From the NCBI RefSeq assembly GCF_026241155.1, contig NZ_JAPFGP010000010.1:1-64000 (forward strand): a stretch of DNA of 64,000 nucleotides, written 5' to 3'. The number at the start of each line of letters is the position of its first letter. Within the stretch, counting starts at the first letter, position 1. Position numbers and translations under genes: made by a program. This document shows positions 28,534 to 37,410 of this stretch, piece by piece. The DNA is from Paucibacter sp. PLA-PC-4. GTDB taxonomy: Bacteria; Pseudomonadota; Gammaproteobacteria; Burkholderiales; Burkholderiaceae_C. Below the pieces are notes generated by a model. That model saw nothing but the letters and a program-made list of their open reading frames with translations. It had not been told where the DNA came from and made no database searches.

Positions 28534-29784
28534 TCAGTCATATTTGCGCGCGTCCTCGATCACCCGCCCGTCGTTGGGCAGGGTGCCGGGCGCCAGCAGC
28601 AGCACCTCGGCGCGCAGTTTGGTAACGTCGCGCACCGCGCCAGCCACCAGCTCGGCCAGACCTTCGGCCGCATCGGCCACCTCCAGCTTCAAGGTCATGC
28701 GGTCCTGGGCCATCTCGCCCTGGACCACCAGCCGTGCGCGCAATACCTCCGGGAAGCGCTTGGCGATCTCGGCCACTTGGCCGGCGTGGACAAACATGCC
28801 GCGCACCTTCGCGCTCTGGTCGGCCCGGCCCATCCAGCCCTTGATGCGGGTGTTGGTGCGGCCGGTCGGGCAGCTGCCCGGCAGCACGGCAGACAAGTCG
28901 CCGGTGCCAAAGCGTATCAGCGGGTAGTCGGCGTTCAAGGTCGTGACGACCAGCTCGCCGACCTCTCCATCCGGCACCGGATCACCGCTGCCGGGACGCA
29001 CGATCTCGACGATCACGCCCTCATCGAGCACCAGGCCCTCGCGGGCGACCGTCTCATAGGCGATGAGGCCCAGGTCGGCGGTGGCGTAGCACTGGTAGCC
29101 CTGCACGCCGCGCGCGATCAGCCAGTCGCGCAGCGAGGGCGGGAAGGCCTCACCGCTGACCAGGGCCTTGGTGAGGGACAGCGCCTGGCCGGCCTCGGTC
29201 GCCTTGTCGAGCAGGATCTTCAGGAAACTGGGCGTGCCGACATAGGCATCGGGCCGCAGCTCGGCGATGGCCTGCAATTGCAGCTCGGTATTGCCGACAC
29301 CGCCGGGGAACACCGTGCAGCCGAGCGCATGGGCGCCTGTCTCCATCATCGAGCCGGCCGGGGTCAGGTGATAGCTAAAGCTGTTATGCACCAGGTCTCC
29401 GGCCGCAAAGCCAGCCGCATGTAGGGCGCGGGCGACTCGCCAGTAGTCGCCGGCCCGGCCCTCCGGCTCGTAAATCGTGCCAGGCGACTGAAACACGCGC
29501 CGGGCCGTACCCCAGCCGATCGCAGCGAAGCCACCGAAGGGCTGGCCCGGTCGCTGTGCCTGCTGGCGCTCCAGCAACTCATGCTTGCGCGTCACCGGCA
29601 GGCGGGCGAGCGCCGAGCGGCTGCTGATGGTCGCCGCCTCGACACCGGCCAGCAGCTCGGCAAAGGCTGGCGCCCGGCTTTGCGCATGGGCGATCTGGCC
29701 GGCCAGCGCTGCCATCAAGACCTGCTCGCGCTGCGCCGGGTCGCGGGTTTCGAGGGCATCGTGGAAAGCCGTGCTACTACTCAT
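28534..29784 (-). CDS. Phenylacetate-CoA-ligase-like AMP-forming enzyme
   Basis: A 416-residue adenylate-forming ligase of the PaaK type. The family core is visible in YVGTPSFLKILLDKA, YATADLGLIAYE and FGTGDLSAVLPG, with the C-terminal lid in VRGMFVHAGQVAEIAKRFPEV. Such enzymes activate aromatic acids to CoA thioesters; the actual substrate is unknown. It is the last gene of the liv-like operon and overlaps the small gene before it by 8 bp. The sequence differs from the other ligase of the operon (35.2-37.2 kb), so the two are not duplicates. Confidence 0.85.
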   Translation of the reverse strand: MSSSTAFHDALETRDPAQREQVLMAALAGQIAHAQSRAPAFAELLAGVEAATISSRSALARLPVTRKHELLERQQAQRPGQPFGGFAAIGWGTARRVFQSPGTIYEPEGRAGDYWRVARALHAAGFAAGDLVHNSFSYHLTPAGSMMETGAHALGCTVFPGGVGNTELQLQAIAELRPDAYVGTPSFLKILLDKATEAGQALSLTKALVSGEAFPPSLRDWLIARGVQGYQCYATADLGLIAYETVAREGLVLDEGVIVEIVRPGSGDPVPDGEVGELVVTTLNADYPLIRFGTGDLSAVLPGSCPTGRTNTRIKGWMGRADQSAKVRGMFVHAGQVAEIAKRFPEVLRARLVVQGEMAQDRMTLKLEVADAAEGLAELVAGAVRDVTKLRAEVLLLAPGTLPNDGRVIEDARKYD

Positions 29785-30088
29785 TTTTGTCATCCGTCCA
29801 GCGCGCCAGGCGCTTCTTGATCTCGTCCTGCAGCGCGCGCACATCGGTGTTGCTTTTGCAGGTCCTGCTGTCCCATTCGGGGCTGCGCGACGGCCGCCGG
29901 GCCAGTCGGGCCGTCAGCTGTGTCGCGTCAATACTCAGCTCGATCACGCTCATGCCTTGTACGGTGAAGCCGTTGCCGCGCTCACTGAGCTGGCGCACAT
30001 CGCGCAAGGCGCGCTTGAGCTGGATCAGGGCCAGGTCGGGCTTGAAGAGCGGTGGGGCAAAAAAGTCCTGGGGTTCGTCATCGGTCAT
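29777..30088 (-). CDS. Small hypothetical protein in the liv-like operon
   Basis: A 103-residue cytoplasmic protein starting MTDDEPQDFFAPPLFKPDLALIQLKR. It has no signal peptide or membrane helix; it looks alpha-helical with a beta segment around FTVQGMSVIELSIDATQL. I do not recognise a family. It is 16 bp after livF and overlaps the PaaK-like gene, so it is part of the operon and may assist the ligase. Confidence 0.65.
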   Translation of the reverse strand: MTDDEPQDFFAPPLFKPDLALIQLKRALRDVRQLSERGNGFTVQGMSVIELSIDATQLTARLARRPSRSPEWDSRTCKSNTDVRALQDEIKKRLARWTDDKNE

Positions 30089-30104
30089 CGCACGCGCTCC
30101 CCAG

Positions 30105-30911
30105 TCAGGCCAACCAACGCTTGCGGCGCTTGTAGCTCTTGACGTCTTTGAAGCTCTTGCGATCGCCGCCGCCCATGCCCAGGTAGAACTCCTTGACGTC
30201 CTCGTTCTCGCGCAGGGCCTTGGCCTCGCCATCCATCACGACGCGCCCGTTCTCCAGGATGTAGCCGTAATCGGCATAGCGCAGTGCCATATTGGTGTTC
30301 TGCTCGGCCAGGAAGAAGGTCGTGCCTTCCTTGGTGTTCAGGTCCTTGACGATCTCGAACACCTCTTCGACGATCTGCGGCGCCAGACCCATCGAGGGCT
30401 CGTCGAGCAGCACCATCTTCGGGTTGGCCATCAGCGCTCGGCCAATCGCGCACATCTGCTGCTCGCCGCCCGAGGTGTAGGCCGCCTGAGATGTGCGCCG
30501 CGTCTTCAGGCGCGGGAAATAGTTGTAGACCTTCTCCAGGGTCTGGGCCACCGCCGCTTTGCCGTCCTTGCGGGTGTAGGCGCCGGTCATCAGGTTTTCC
30601 TCGATGCTGAGGTGGGCGAAGCAATGCCGACCCTCCATCACCTGGATCACGCCGCGATCCACCATCGCCGAGGTGCTGAGCTTCTCGATCCGCTCGCCGC
30701 GCAGCTCAATGCTGCCCTTGGTGACTTCGCCGCGCTCGCCGGCTAGCAGGTTCGAAACCGCACGCAAGGTGGTCGTCTTGCCCGCGCCATTGCCGCCCAG
30801 CAAGGCCACGACCGCACCTTCCTTGACCTGCAAGGAGACCCCCTTAAGCACCAGGATCACATGGTTGTAGATGACCTCGATGCCGTTGACGTTCAGAAGA
30901 ATATTGCTCAT
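30105..30911 (-). CDS. Branched-chain-type ABC transporter ATPase (LivF-like)
   Basis: A 268-residue ATP-binding subunit with Walker A GGNGAGKTTT, the signature YTSGGEQQMCAIGRALM and Walker B VLLDEPSMGLAP. It ends with an extra basic tail (GGDRKSFKDVKSYKRRKRW) that typical LivF proteins lack. It pairs with the LivG-like ATPase at 34.5 kb. It is separated from the binding-protein gene by 106 bp containing two hairpins, so its expression may be lower than that of the binding protein. Confidence 0.93.
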   Translation of the reverse strand: MSNILLNVNGIEVIYNHVILVLKGVSLQVKEGAVVALLGGNGAGKTTTLRAVSNLLAGERGEVTKGSIELRGERIEKLSTSAMVDRGVIQVMEGRHCFAHLSIEENLMTGAYTRKDGKAAVAQTLEKVYNYFPRLKTRRTSQAAYTSGGEQQMCAIGRALMANPKMVLLDEPSMGLAPQIVEEVFEIVKDLNTKEGTTFFLAEQNTNMALRYADYGYILENGRVVMDGEAKALRENEDVKEFYLGMGGGDRKSFKDVKSYKRRKRWLA

Positions 30912-30931
30912 GGTCTCAGCCTCGTTGACTC

Positions 30932-30980
30932 GTCACAACGCCGCTCGCGGCGCTGTGACAAGGGCTCCATGGGGAGCCCT
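30932..30980 (-). terminator. Tandem hairpins inside the liv-like operon
   Basis: GTCACA-n-CGCCGC (30932-30944) pairs with GCGGCG-n-TGTGAC (30947-30959) around a 2-nt loop. AGGGCTCC (30961-30968) pairs with GGAGCCCT (30973-30980). Both lie between the binding protein stop (31018) and the livF-like start (30911). No T run follows, so partial termination or 3' stabilisation of the binding-protein message is more likely than full termination. Confidence 0.6.
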
Positions 30981-31017
30981 CGCGCCCCTCAGCGGGACGC
31001 GAAAGGGAAGGATGCAA

Positions 31018-32361
31018 TCAAGACTGGCAGTCTGCAGGAGTGCGGCGGTCCAGCTTCTTCTCTGCGGCGTACTTGTCGGCGGCCTGCTTGACCATGGGTT
31101 TCATGATCATCTCGTCAGCCTGGTACCAGTCGGAGCTGAAGGCCCACTTCTTGCCGTCCCAGGTCTGCATGCGCGCCCAGGCCGAGCCCATATGGTCGAC
31201 ACAGGAGGTCGACACCGGACGCATCACGCCGGCAAAGCCCAGACCATCGAGCTTCTTCTGGTCCAGCGCCAGGTTCTCCAGGCCCCAACGTACCTGCTCG
31301 CCCGACATGACCTTGCCCTTGCCGAAGCGCTCCTGGGCGCGCTTGACGCCCTCGACCGCCAGCATCGCCGAGATCATGCCCCGCATATACAGCACCTGGC
31401 CGACCTCGTCCTTCGGGCCGGTGCCCTGGCCCTTGGCATGGACCTGGGTGAGGATGGCCTGCGTGACCTTGGCATCCGGGTGCACGCCATGCTGCATGGT
31501 CAGCGCGTTATAGCCCTTGGCACCATCGGCCACGTCCTTGACATCCGGCTCCGCGCCGGCCCACCAGACGCCGTACATCTTCTCGCGCGGATAGCCGGTC
31601 GCCTGCGCTTCCTTCAGCGAGGTGGTGTTCATCACGCCCCAGCCCCACAGCAGCACATAGTCGGGACGCTGCTGGCGGATCTGCAGCCAGGCCGACTTCT
31701 GCTCGACGCCAGGGTGGGTCACCGGGATCGAGTTGAGCTCGAATCCATGCATCTTGGCGCGCTCCTGCAGCAGCGGGATCGGCTCCTTGCCATAAGGGCT
31801 GTCGTGATACACCAGGGTGATCTTCTTGCCCTTGAGCTTGTCCAGCCCGCCCTCCTTCTTGCCCAGATGCTGGATCAGCACATCAGCGGCCATCCAGTAG
31901 GTGCCGATCAGCGGGAAGTTCCACTTGAACACGCCACCATCCTGGCTTTCGCTGCGGCCGTAACCGGCCGTGATCAGCGGGATCTTGTCGGCCGGGGCCT
32001 TCTCGGTCAGCGCGAAGGTCACGCCGGTGGACAGCGGCTGGAACACGGTGGCGCCGCCATTCTTGCCCTTCAGGCGCTCGTAGCACTCGACCCCGCGGTC
32101 GGTGGCGTAGCCGAACTCGCACTCCTCGAAGGAGATCTTGACGCCATTCATGCCGCCCTGGGCATTCACCAGCTTCAGGTAGTCAACATAACCGTTGGCC
32201 CAGGGTGTGCCGTTGGGGCCGTAGGCGCCGGTGCGGTAGACCAGCACCGGGAAGAATTGTTCCTTGGCCTGGGCGAAGGCCGGGGCCGTGACCAGCGAGG
32301 CCAGGCCGGCACCGACCAGGGTGGCCGCTAGCGCAAAGCGCCTGATATTCAACGTCGTCAT
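31018..32361 (-). CDS. ABC transporter substrate-binding protein (branched-chain type)
   Basis: A 447-residue periplasmic receptor of the Leu/Ile/Val-type (PBP type I) fold. Signal peptide residues 1-30 (FALAATLVGAGLASLVTAPAFA). The sequence YRTGAYGPNGTPWANGYVDYLKLVN and ECEFGYATDRGVECYERLKGK is typical of a subgroup found with acyl-CoA ligases in Betaproteobacteria rather than of true amino-acid receptors. A basic cysteine-containing C-terminus is present. Ligand is probably an organic acid; inference from context. Confidence 0.9.
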   Translation of the reverse strand: MTTLNIRRFALAATLVGAGLASLVTAPAFAQAKEQFFPVLVYRTGAYGPNGTPWANGYVDYLKLVNAQGGMNGVKISFEECEFGYATDRGVECYERLKGKNGGATVFQPLSTGVTFALTEKAPADKIPLITAGYGRSESQDGGVFKWNFPLIGTYWMAADVLIQHLGKKEGGLDKLKGKKITLVYHDSPYGKEPIPLLQERAKMHGFELNSIPVTHPGVEQKSAWLQIRQQRPDYVLLWGWGVMNTTSLKEAQATGYPREKMYGVWWAGAEPDVKDVADGAKGYNALTMQHGVHPDAKVTQAILTQVHAKGQGTGPKDEVGQVLYMRGMISAMLAVEGVKRAQERFGKGKVMSGEQVRWGLENLALDQKKLDGLGFAGVMRPVSTSCVDHMGSAWARMQTWDGKKWAFSSDWYQADEMIMKPMVKQAADKYAAEKKLDRRTPADCQS

Positions 32362-32414
32362 GCTTGTCTCCTAGAAAAAAGCACTCTGTGGTGCCGGGTT
32401 GGTATGGCTTGACT

Positions 32415-33491
32415 TCAGTGCGGGAAAGGCCAGAGGCGCAGCTTTTCCTTGGCGGTGGACCAGAGTTTGGCCAGGCCATGGGGCTCGACGATCAGGAAGA
32501 ACACGATCAGCGCGCCAAACACCATCGCCTCGGTGTGGCTGACCAGGGCGGTGTCGACATTAATGCCGAACAAGCTGCCCAGCGCCGGCAGCGCCTGGTT
32601 CAGGAAGATCGGCAGGATCACAATGAAGGCGGCGCCGAAGAAGCTGCCCATGATGGAGCCCAGCCCGCCGATGATGACCATGAAGAGCAGCTGGAAGCTG
32701 CGGTCGATCGAGAAGGCCGCCGGCTCCCAGGAGCCCAGATGCACAAAGCCCCACAGCGCGCCGGCCACGCCGACGATAAAGCTGCTGACCGCGAAGGCGC
32801 TGAGCTTGGCCTGCACCGGCCGGATGCCGATCACGCTGGCCGCCACATCCATATCCCGCATCGCCATCCAGGAGCGGCCGATATGGCCGCGCACCAGGTT
32901 CTTGGCCAACCAGGCAAACACGATCACGAAGAGCAGGCAGAACAGGTACTTCTGCAGCGGCGTGTTGATCGGCATGCCCAGCACCTGCAGGCCCGAGACG
33001 CTGACCGAGCCGGAGGCCGAGTCATTGGTGAACCACTTGATGCGAAGGAAAGCCCAGTCGGTGAAGAACTGCGCGGCCAGCGTAGCAACCGCCAGGTAAA
33101 GACCCTTGATGCGCAGCGAGGGAATGCCGAAGAAGACGCCGACCACGGTAGCGCACAGCCCGCCCAGCAGCAGGGCCGGGATCAGCGGCATGCCGGGAAT
33201 GCGGACGAAGAAGTTGTACGCGGCATACGCACCCACCGCCATGAAGGCGCCGGTGCCCAGCGAGATCTGTCCGCAGTAGCCGACCAGGATATTGAGCCCG
33301 ATCGCTGCCAGCGACAGGATCAGGAAGGGGATAAAGATGGCCCGCAGCATGTACTCGTCTGCCAGGGCCGGCACCAGCAGCAGAGCCGCAGCGATGATCA
33401 GGCCGATGACAAAGCGGTCTTGCGCGATCGGGAAGATCTGCTGGTCGGTCCGGTACGAGGTCTTGAACTGGCCGTTCTCACGATAGAGCAT
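32415..33491 (-). CDS. ABC transporter permease (LivM-like)
   Basis: A 358-residue inner-membrane permease with about ten helices. The EAA-like loop GRSWMAMRDMDVAASVIGIRPVQAKL is the site that contacts the ATPases. LNILVGYCGQISLGTGAFMAVGAYA is the LivM signature. It starts 18 bp after the livH-like gene and is followed by the binding protein. Confidence 0.94.
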   Translation of the reverse strand: MLYRENGQFKTSYRTDQQIFPIAQDRFVIGLIIAAALLLVPALADEYMLRAIFIPFLILSLAAIGLNILVGYCGQISLGTGAFMAVGAYAAYNFFVRIPGMPLIPALLLGGLCATVVGVFFGIPSLRIKGLYLAVATLAAQFFTDWAFLRIKWFTNDSASGSVSVSGLQVLGMPINTPLQKYLFCLLFVIVFAWLAKNLVRGHIGRSWMAMRDMDVAASVIGIRPVQAKLSAFAVSSFIVGVAGALWGFVHLGSWEPAAFSIDRSFQLLFMVIIGGLGSIMGSFFGAAFIVILPIFLNQALPALGSLFGINVDTALVSHTEAMVFGALIVFFLIVEPHGLAKLWSTAKEKLRLWPFPH

Positions 33492-33509
33492 GGTCTGTGT
33501 CTCCTGGGC

Positions 33510-34439
33510 TCAGACGCGGTCAATGATTTTTTCGCCGAACAGACCCTGAGGCCTAAACAGCAGGAACACCAGCGCCAAGACATAGGCAAACCAGATCTCG
33601 ATACCGCCACCCAGCATCGGTCCGATATAGGCCTCGGACAGCTTCTCGCCGACGCCGATCAAGAGGCCGCCGATGATCGCGCCCGGCACCGAAGTCAGGC
33701 CGCCCAGGATCACCACCGGCAGCGCCTTCAGCGCCACCAGCGAGAGTGAGAACTGCACGCCCAGCTTGGAGCCCCAGATGATGCCGGCCACCAGTGCGAC
33801 GAATCCAGCCACGCTCCAAACGATGACCCAGATGCGCTTGAGCGGAATACCGATTGACTGGGCGGCCTGATGGTCATCGGCCACTGCGCGCAGCGCCCGA
33901 CCCGTCGAGGTGTACTGAAAGAACAGCGCCAGCGCACCGACCAGGGCCGCGGCCACGACGGTGGCGATCAGGTCCTCCTGGCCCACCAGGATTCCGCCCT
34001 CGAATACGTTCTCGAACAGGAACAACGGGTCCTTGGGCATGCCGACATCGATCTTGTAGATGTCGCTGCCGAAAATAGTCTGGCCGAAGCCATCGATGAA
34101 ATACGTGATGCCCAGCGTGGCCATCAAGAGCGTGATGCCCTCTTGATTGACGAGCTTGCCCAGCACCAGGCGCTCGATACACCAGGCCAGCGCGACCATG
34201 ATCAGCATCGCGACGCCAAAGGCCAGTACATTGACGACCAACTTGCTCTCGATGCCGGTCCACTGCGGGATCCATTCGGAGAAGCGTGCCATCGCCAGCG
34301 CCGCGAACAACACCATCGCACCCTGCGCGAAGTTGAAGACGCCGCTGGCCTTGAAGATGAGCACAAAGCCCAGCGCGATCAGCGAGTACAGCATGCCGGC
34401 CATCAGGCCGCCGATCAGGGTTTCGAGAAACGGTCCCAT
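33510..34439 (-). CDS. ABC transporter permease (LivH-like)
   Basis: A 309-residue permease. ATG 34439 is used because the sequence MGPFLETLIGGLMAGMLYSLIALGFVLIFKASGVFNFAQG is the conserved N-terminus; 15 extra residues upstream in the frame are not. ALRAVADDHQAAQSIGIPLKRIW is the ATPase-coupling loop. It forms the channel with the LivM-like protein. Confidence 0.94.
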   Translation of the reverse strand: MGPFLETLIGGLMAGMLYSLIALGFVLIFKASGVFNFAQGAMVLFAALAMARFSEWIPQWTGIESKLVVNVLAFGVAMLIMVALAWCIERLVLGKLVNQEGITLLMATLGITYFIDGFGQTIFGSDIYKIDVGMPKDPLFLFENVFEGGILVGQEDLIATVVAAALVGALALFFQYTSTGRALRAVADDHQAAQSIGIPLKRIWVIVWSVAGFVALVAGIIWGSKLGVQFSLSLVALKALPVVILGGLTSVPGAIIGGLLIGVGEKLSEAYIGPMLGGGIEIWFAYVLALVFLLFRPQGLFGEKIIDRV

Positions 34440-34458
34440 TGCAGTTGTCCTTCGCGCT

Positions 34459-35244
34459 TCAGTGCGAGGTGCCGAGATAGGCACTGATCACGTCTTCGTT
34501 GGCACGCACTTCGTCTGGCGCACCATCGCCGATCTTTTTGCCGTAGTCCAGCACGACGACACGGTCCGAGATATCCATCACCACGCCCATGTCGTGCTCG
34601 ATCAGCACGATGGTTGTGCCGAACTCGTCGTTGACATCGAGGATGAAACGGCACATGTCCTGCTTCTCCTCGACATTCATGCCGGCCATCGGCTCATCCA
34701 GCAATAGCACCTGCGGCTCCATCGCCAGCGCGCGGCCCAAGTCAACGCGCTTTTGCAGGCCGTAGGGCAGACGCCCGACCGGGGTCTTACGATAGGCGGG
34801 GATCTCGAGGAAATCGATGATGCGCTCCACCTTCTCGCGCTGCGCGATCTCCTCGCGCTCGGCGGCACCCCAGCGGATCGCTTGCTGGAAGATATTGGTC
34901 TTCATGCGCAGATTGCGGCCGGTCATGATGTTGTCCAGCACGCTCATGCCCTTGAACAGTGCCAGGTTCTGGAAAGTGCGAGCCACGCCCATCTCGGCAA
35001 CCTGGCGCGAGTTCATGTGCTTGAAGGTCTGGCCCTTGAAGGTGATCGAGCCCTGCTGCGGCTGGTAGACGCCGTTGATGCAGTTCAGCATCGAGCTCTT
35101 ACCGGCACCGTTGGGGCCGATGATGGCGCGGATCTCATGTTCGCGCACATTGAAGCTGATGTCGGTCAGCGCCTTGACGCCGCCAAAAGCCAGCGAGATG
35201 TTCTGGACGTCGAGGATGACCTCGCCGATCTTCTTGCTCGCCAT
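34459..35244 (-). CDS. Branched-chain-type ABC transporter ATPase (LivG-like)
   Basis: A 261-residue ATPase with Walker A GPNGAGKSSML, signature LPYGLQKRVDLGRALA and Walker B VLLLDEPMAGMN. The insertion after the Q-loop (NLRMKTNIFQQAIRWGAAEREE) is the LivG-specific helical region. Its ATG shares one base with the stop of the upstream acyl-CoA ligase gene (TGATG), showing that ligase and transporter are translationally linked. Confidence 0.94.
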   Translation of the reverse strand: MASKKIGEVILDVQNISLAFGGVKALTDISFNVREHEIRAIIGPNGAGKSSMLNCINGVYQPQQGSITFKGQTFKHMNSRQVAEMGVARTFQNLALFKGMSVLDNIMTGRNLRMKTNIFQQAIRWGAAEREEIAQREKVERIIDFLEIPAYRKTPVGRLPYGLQKRVDLGRALAMEPQVLLLDEPMAGMNVEEKQDMCRFILDVNDEFGTTIVLIEHDMGVVMDISDRVVVLDYGKKIGDGAPDEVRANEDVISAYLGTSH

Positions 35245-37193
35245 CAGGCCGCCCTCCGCACTGCGGGAAATGTTTTGACATCGACGATCTTCAGATCGGC
35301 CGAGACCGAGCCACTGCGCCCGTCCTCGAACTTCACCGCGGTCTCGATGTACTGCGAGCTCTTGCCGCCATACAGGGCTTCGATCAACACCGCGTACTTG
35401 TCGGCGACCGCGCCACGCCGCACCTTGCGCGTGCGGGTCAGCTCGCCGTCGTCGGCATCGAGTTCCTTGTGCAGGATCAGGAAGCGGCTGATCTGGCTGC
35501 CGGCCAGCAACTCGTCCTGGGCCAGATCGGCATTGACCTGCTCGACACAGTCCCGGATCAGCTCATAGACCTCGGGCTTTTGCGCCAGGTCGGTATAGCC
35601 GGCATAGGGCAGGTTGCGGCGCTCGGCCCAGTTACCCACCGCATCGAAATCGATATTGATGAAGGCGCAGCAGCGCTCACGCTTATCGCCAAAGGCCACC
35701 GCCTCCTTGATATGCGCAAAGAACTTCAGCTTGTTCTCGACATACTTGGGCGCGAACATCGCGCCATCATTGGGGCCGCCGGCGATGCGGCCGACATCCT
35801 TGGCGCGGTCGATGATCTTCAGATGGCCGCTGGCATCGATGAAGCCCGCATCGCCGGTGTGATACCAGCCTTCGGCCGTCAGCACCTCGGCCGTCGCGGC
35901 CTCGTTCTTGTAATAGCCCTTCAACAGCCCCGGGGACTTGACCAAGATCTCGCCCGAGGGCGCCAGCTTGATCTCAACACCGTCGATCGGCACGCCGACC
36001 GTGTCCGAACGCGCCTGGTTGTCGGGCTGCAGGCAGACAAACACAGCCGTCTCGGTCGAGCCATAGAGCTGCTTCAGATTGATGCCGATGCTGCGGTAGA
36101 AGCTGAAAAGATCGGGGCCGATGGCCTCGCCGGCCGTGTAGGCCACGCGCACTCGCGAGAGCCCCAGCGTGTTGCGCAGCGGGCCGTAGATCAGCAGATT
36201 ACCCAAGGCATACAGCAGCTTGTCGCTGCCGCTGACTGGTTTGCCGTCCATCAGCGCCGGCCCGACGCGGCGCGCCAGGCTCATGCAGCGCGCAAACAGC
36301 CATCGCTTGATCGCGCCGGCATCCTCCATGCGGATCATCACGCTGGTCAGGAGACCTTCGAACACCCGCGGCGGAGCGAAATAGTAAGTCGGTCCAATCT
36401 CCTTCAGATCGATGGAGACGGTGCTGGTCGACTCGGGGCAATTGACCACATAGCCGCAGGCCAGCCACTGCGCATAGCTGAAGATGTTCTGGCCGATCCA
36501 AGCCGGCGGCAGATAGGCCAGCACTTCTTCGCTGCTGCTCAGCTTGTCAAAGCGCGCGCCGGCCTGGGCGCGGTCGATCAGGCTCAGATGGGTATGGACC
36601 ACGCCCTTGGGGTTGCCGGTCGTGCCAGAAGTGAAGAACATCGCCGCCACATCGCTGGGCTCGCTGAGCTGGACCTGGGCATCGTAGAAGGCCGGGTGGG
36701 CATTGGCATGCTGGCGGCCGCGTGCGCAAAGATCATCCAGCGAGGCTAGGCCCGGCTCCGCATAGTTGCGCAGGCCGCGCGAATCATCGAACCAGATGTG
36801 CTGCAACTGCGGGCATTGCTCGCGGATCTCCAAGAGCTTGTCCACCTGCTCCTGGTCCTCAACCACCGCGAACGCGATCTCGGCGTTGTTGATGGGGAAC
36901 ACGAACTCGGCGCTGACAGCATCCTGGTACAGCGGCACCGGAATCGCACCCAGCGACTGGGCCGCCAGCATGCTGGCATACAGCCGCGGCCGGTTTTCAC
37001 CGACCACCACCAAATGCTGGCCGCGTTTAAGCCCAGCCTGGGCCAGGCCATGAGCCAGCTCGCGCACCAGCAGGGCCAGTTGCGCCCATGTCAGCGTCTG
37101 CCAGATGCCGTATTCCTTCTCGCGCAATGCGGCGGCATCGGGCCGTCGCGCCGCGTGGTCGATCAAGAGCCTGGGGAAAGTCGTCGCCACCAT
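35244..37193 (-). CDS. Long-chain-type acyl-CoA synthetase (AMP-forming)
   Basis: A 649-residue ligase that activates a carboxylic acid to its CoA ester. Motifs: FFTSGTTGNPKGVVHTH (P-loop), YGSTETAVF, and GWYHTGDAGFIDASGHLKIIDRAKD. Length and the C-terminal part resemble FadD15-type long-chain enzymes. ATG 37193 lies 5 nt after AGGAG. As first gene of the operon it is read from the region shared with the Crp/Fnr regulator. Substrate cannot be told from motifs. Confidence 0.92.
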   Translation of the reverse strand: MVATTFPRLLIDHAARRPDAAALREKEYGIWQTLTWAQLALLVRELAHGLAQAGLKRGQHLVVVGENRPRLYASMLAAQSLGAIPVPLYQDAVSAEFVFPINNAEIAFAVVEDQEQVDKLLEIREQCPQLQHIWFDDSRGLRNYAEPGLASLDDLCARGRQHANAHPAFYDAQVQLSEPSDVAAMFFTSGTTGNPKGVVHTHLSLIDRAQAGARFDKLSSSEEVLAYLPPAWIGQNIFSYAQWLACGYVVNCPESTSTVSIDLKEIGPTYYFAPPRVFEGLLTSVMIRMEDAGAIKRWLFARCMSLARRVGPALMDGKPVSGSDKLLYALGNLLIYGPLRNTLGLSRVRVAYTAGEAIGPDLFSFYRSIGINLKQLYGSTETAVFVCLQPDNQARSDTVGVPIDGVEIKLAPSGEILVKSPGLLKGYYKNEAATAEVLTAEGWYHTGDAGFIDASGHLKIIDRAKDVGRIAGGPNDGAMFAPKYVENKLKFFAHIKEAVAFGDKRERCCAFINIDFDAVGNWAERRNLPYAGYTDLAQKPEVYELIRDCVEQVNADLAQDELLAGSQISRFLILHKELDADDGELTRTRKVRRGAVADKYAVLIEALYGGKSSQYIETAVKFEDGRSGSVSADLKIVDVKTFPAVRRAA

Positions 37194-37303
37194 CTGTCTC
37201 CTGTGCAGTCCGCACCGCCGGGCGGTGCTGGTGCATGACGCCCTTCTGCGGGGCCTACATGCCTTCAGTGGGTGCAATACTAGGCCCGACTTTGACGTCA
37301 GGC

Positions 37304-37319
37304 TGTCGTTGCGACGACA
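37304..37319. promoter_or_regulatory. CRP-like palindrome, candidate operator
   Basis: TGTCG-N6-CGACA forms a perfect palindrome in the 217-bp divergent region between the acyl-CoA ligase and the Crp/Fnr gene. Half-site spacing equals that of E. coli CRP sites (TGTGA-N6-TCACA). It is 111 bp from the ligase start and 92 bp from the regulator start. Self and operon control by the adjacent regulator is inferred. Confidence 0.5.
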
Positions 37320-37410
37320 TTCCTAGGGACACCCCGGGGGCGTGCTTTCCCGGGGGTCGTCAACGGCCGTTTGTAAGCCTGCTGTCAAGCTGCACGATAA
37401 AGACTGCATC

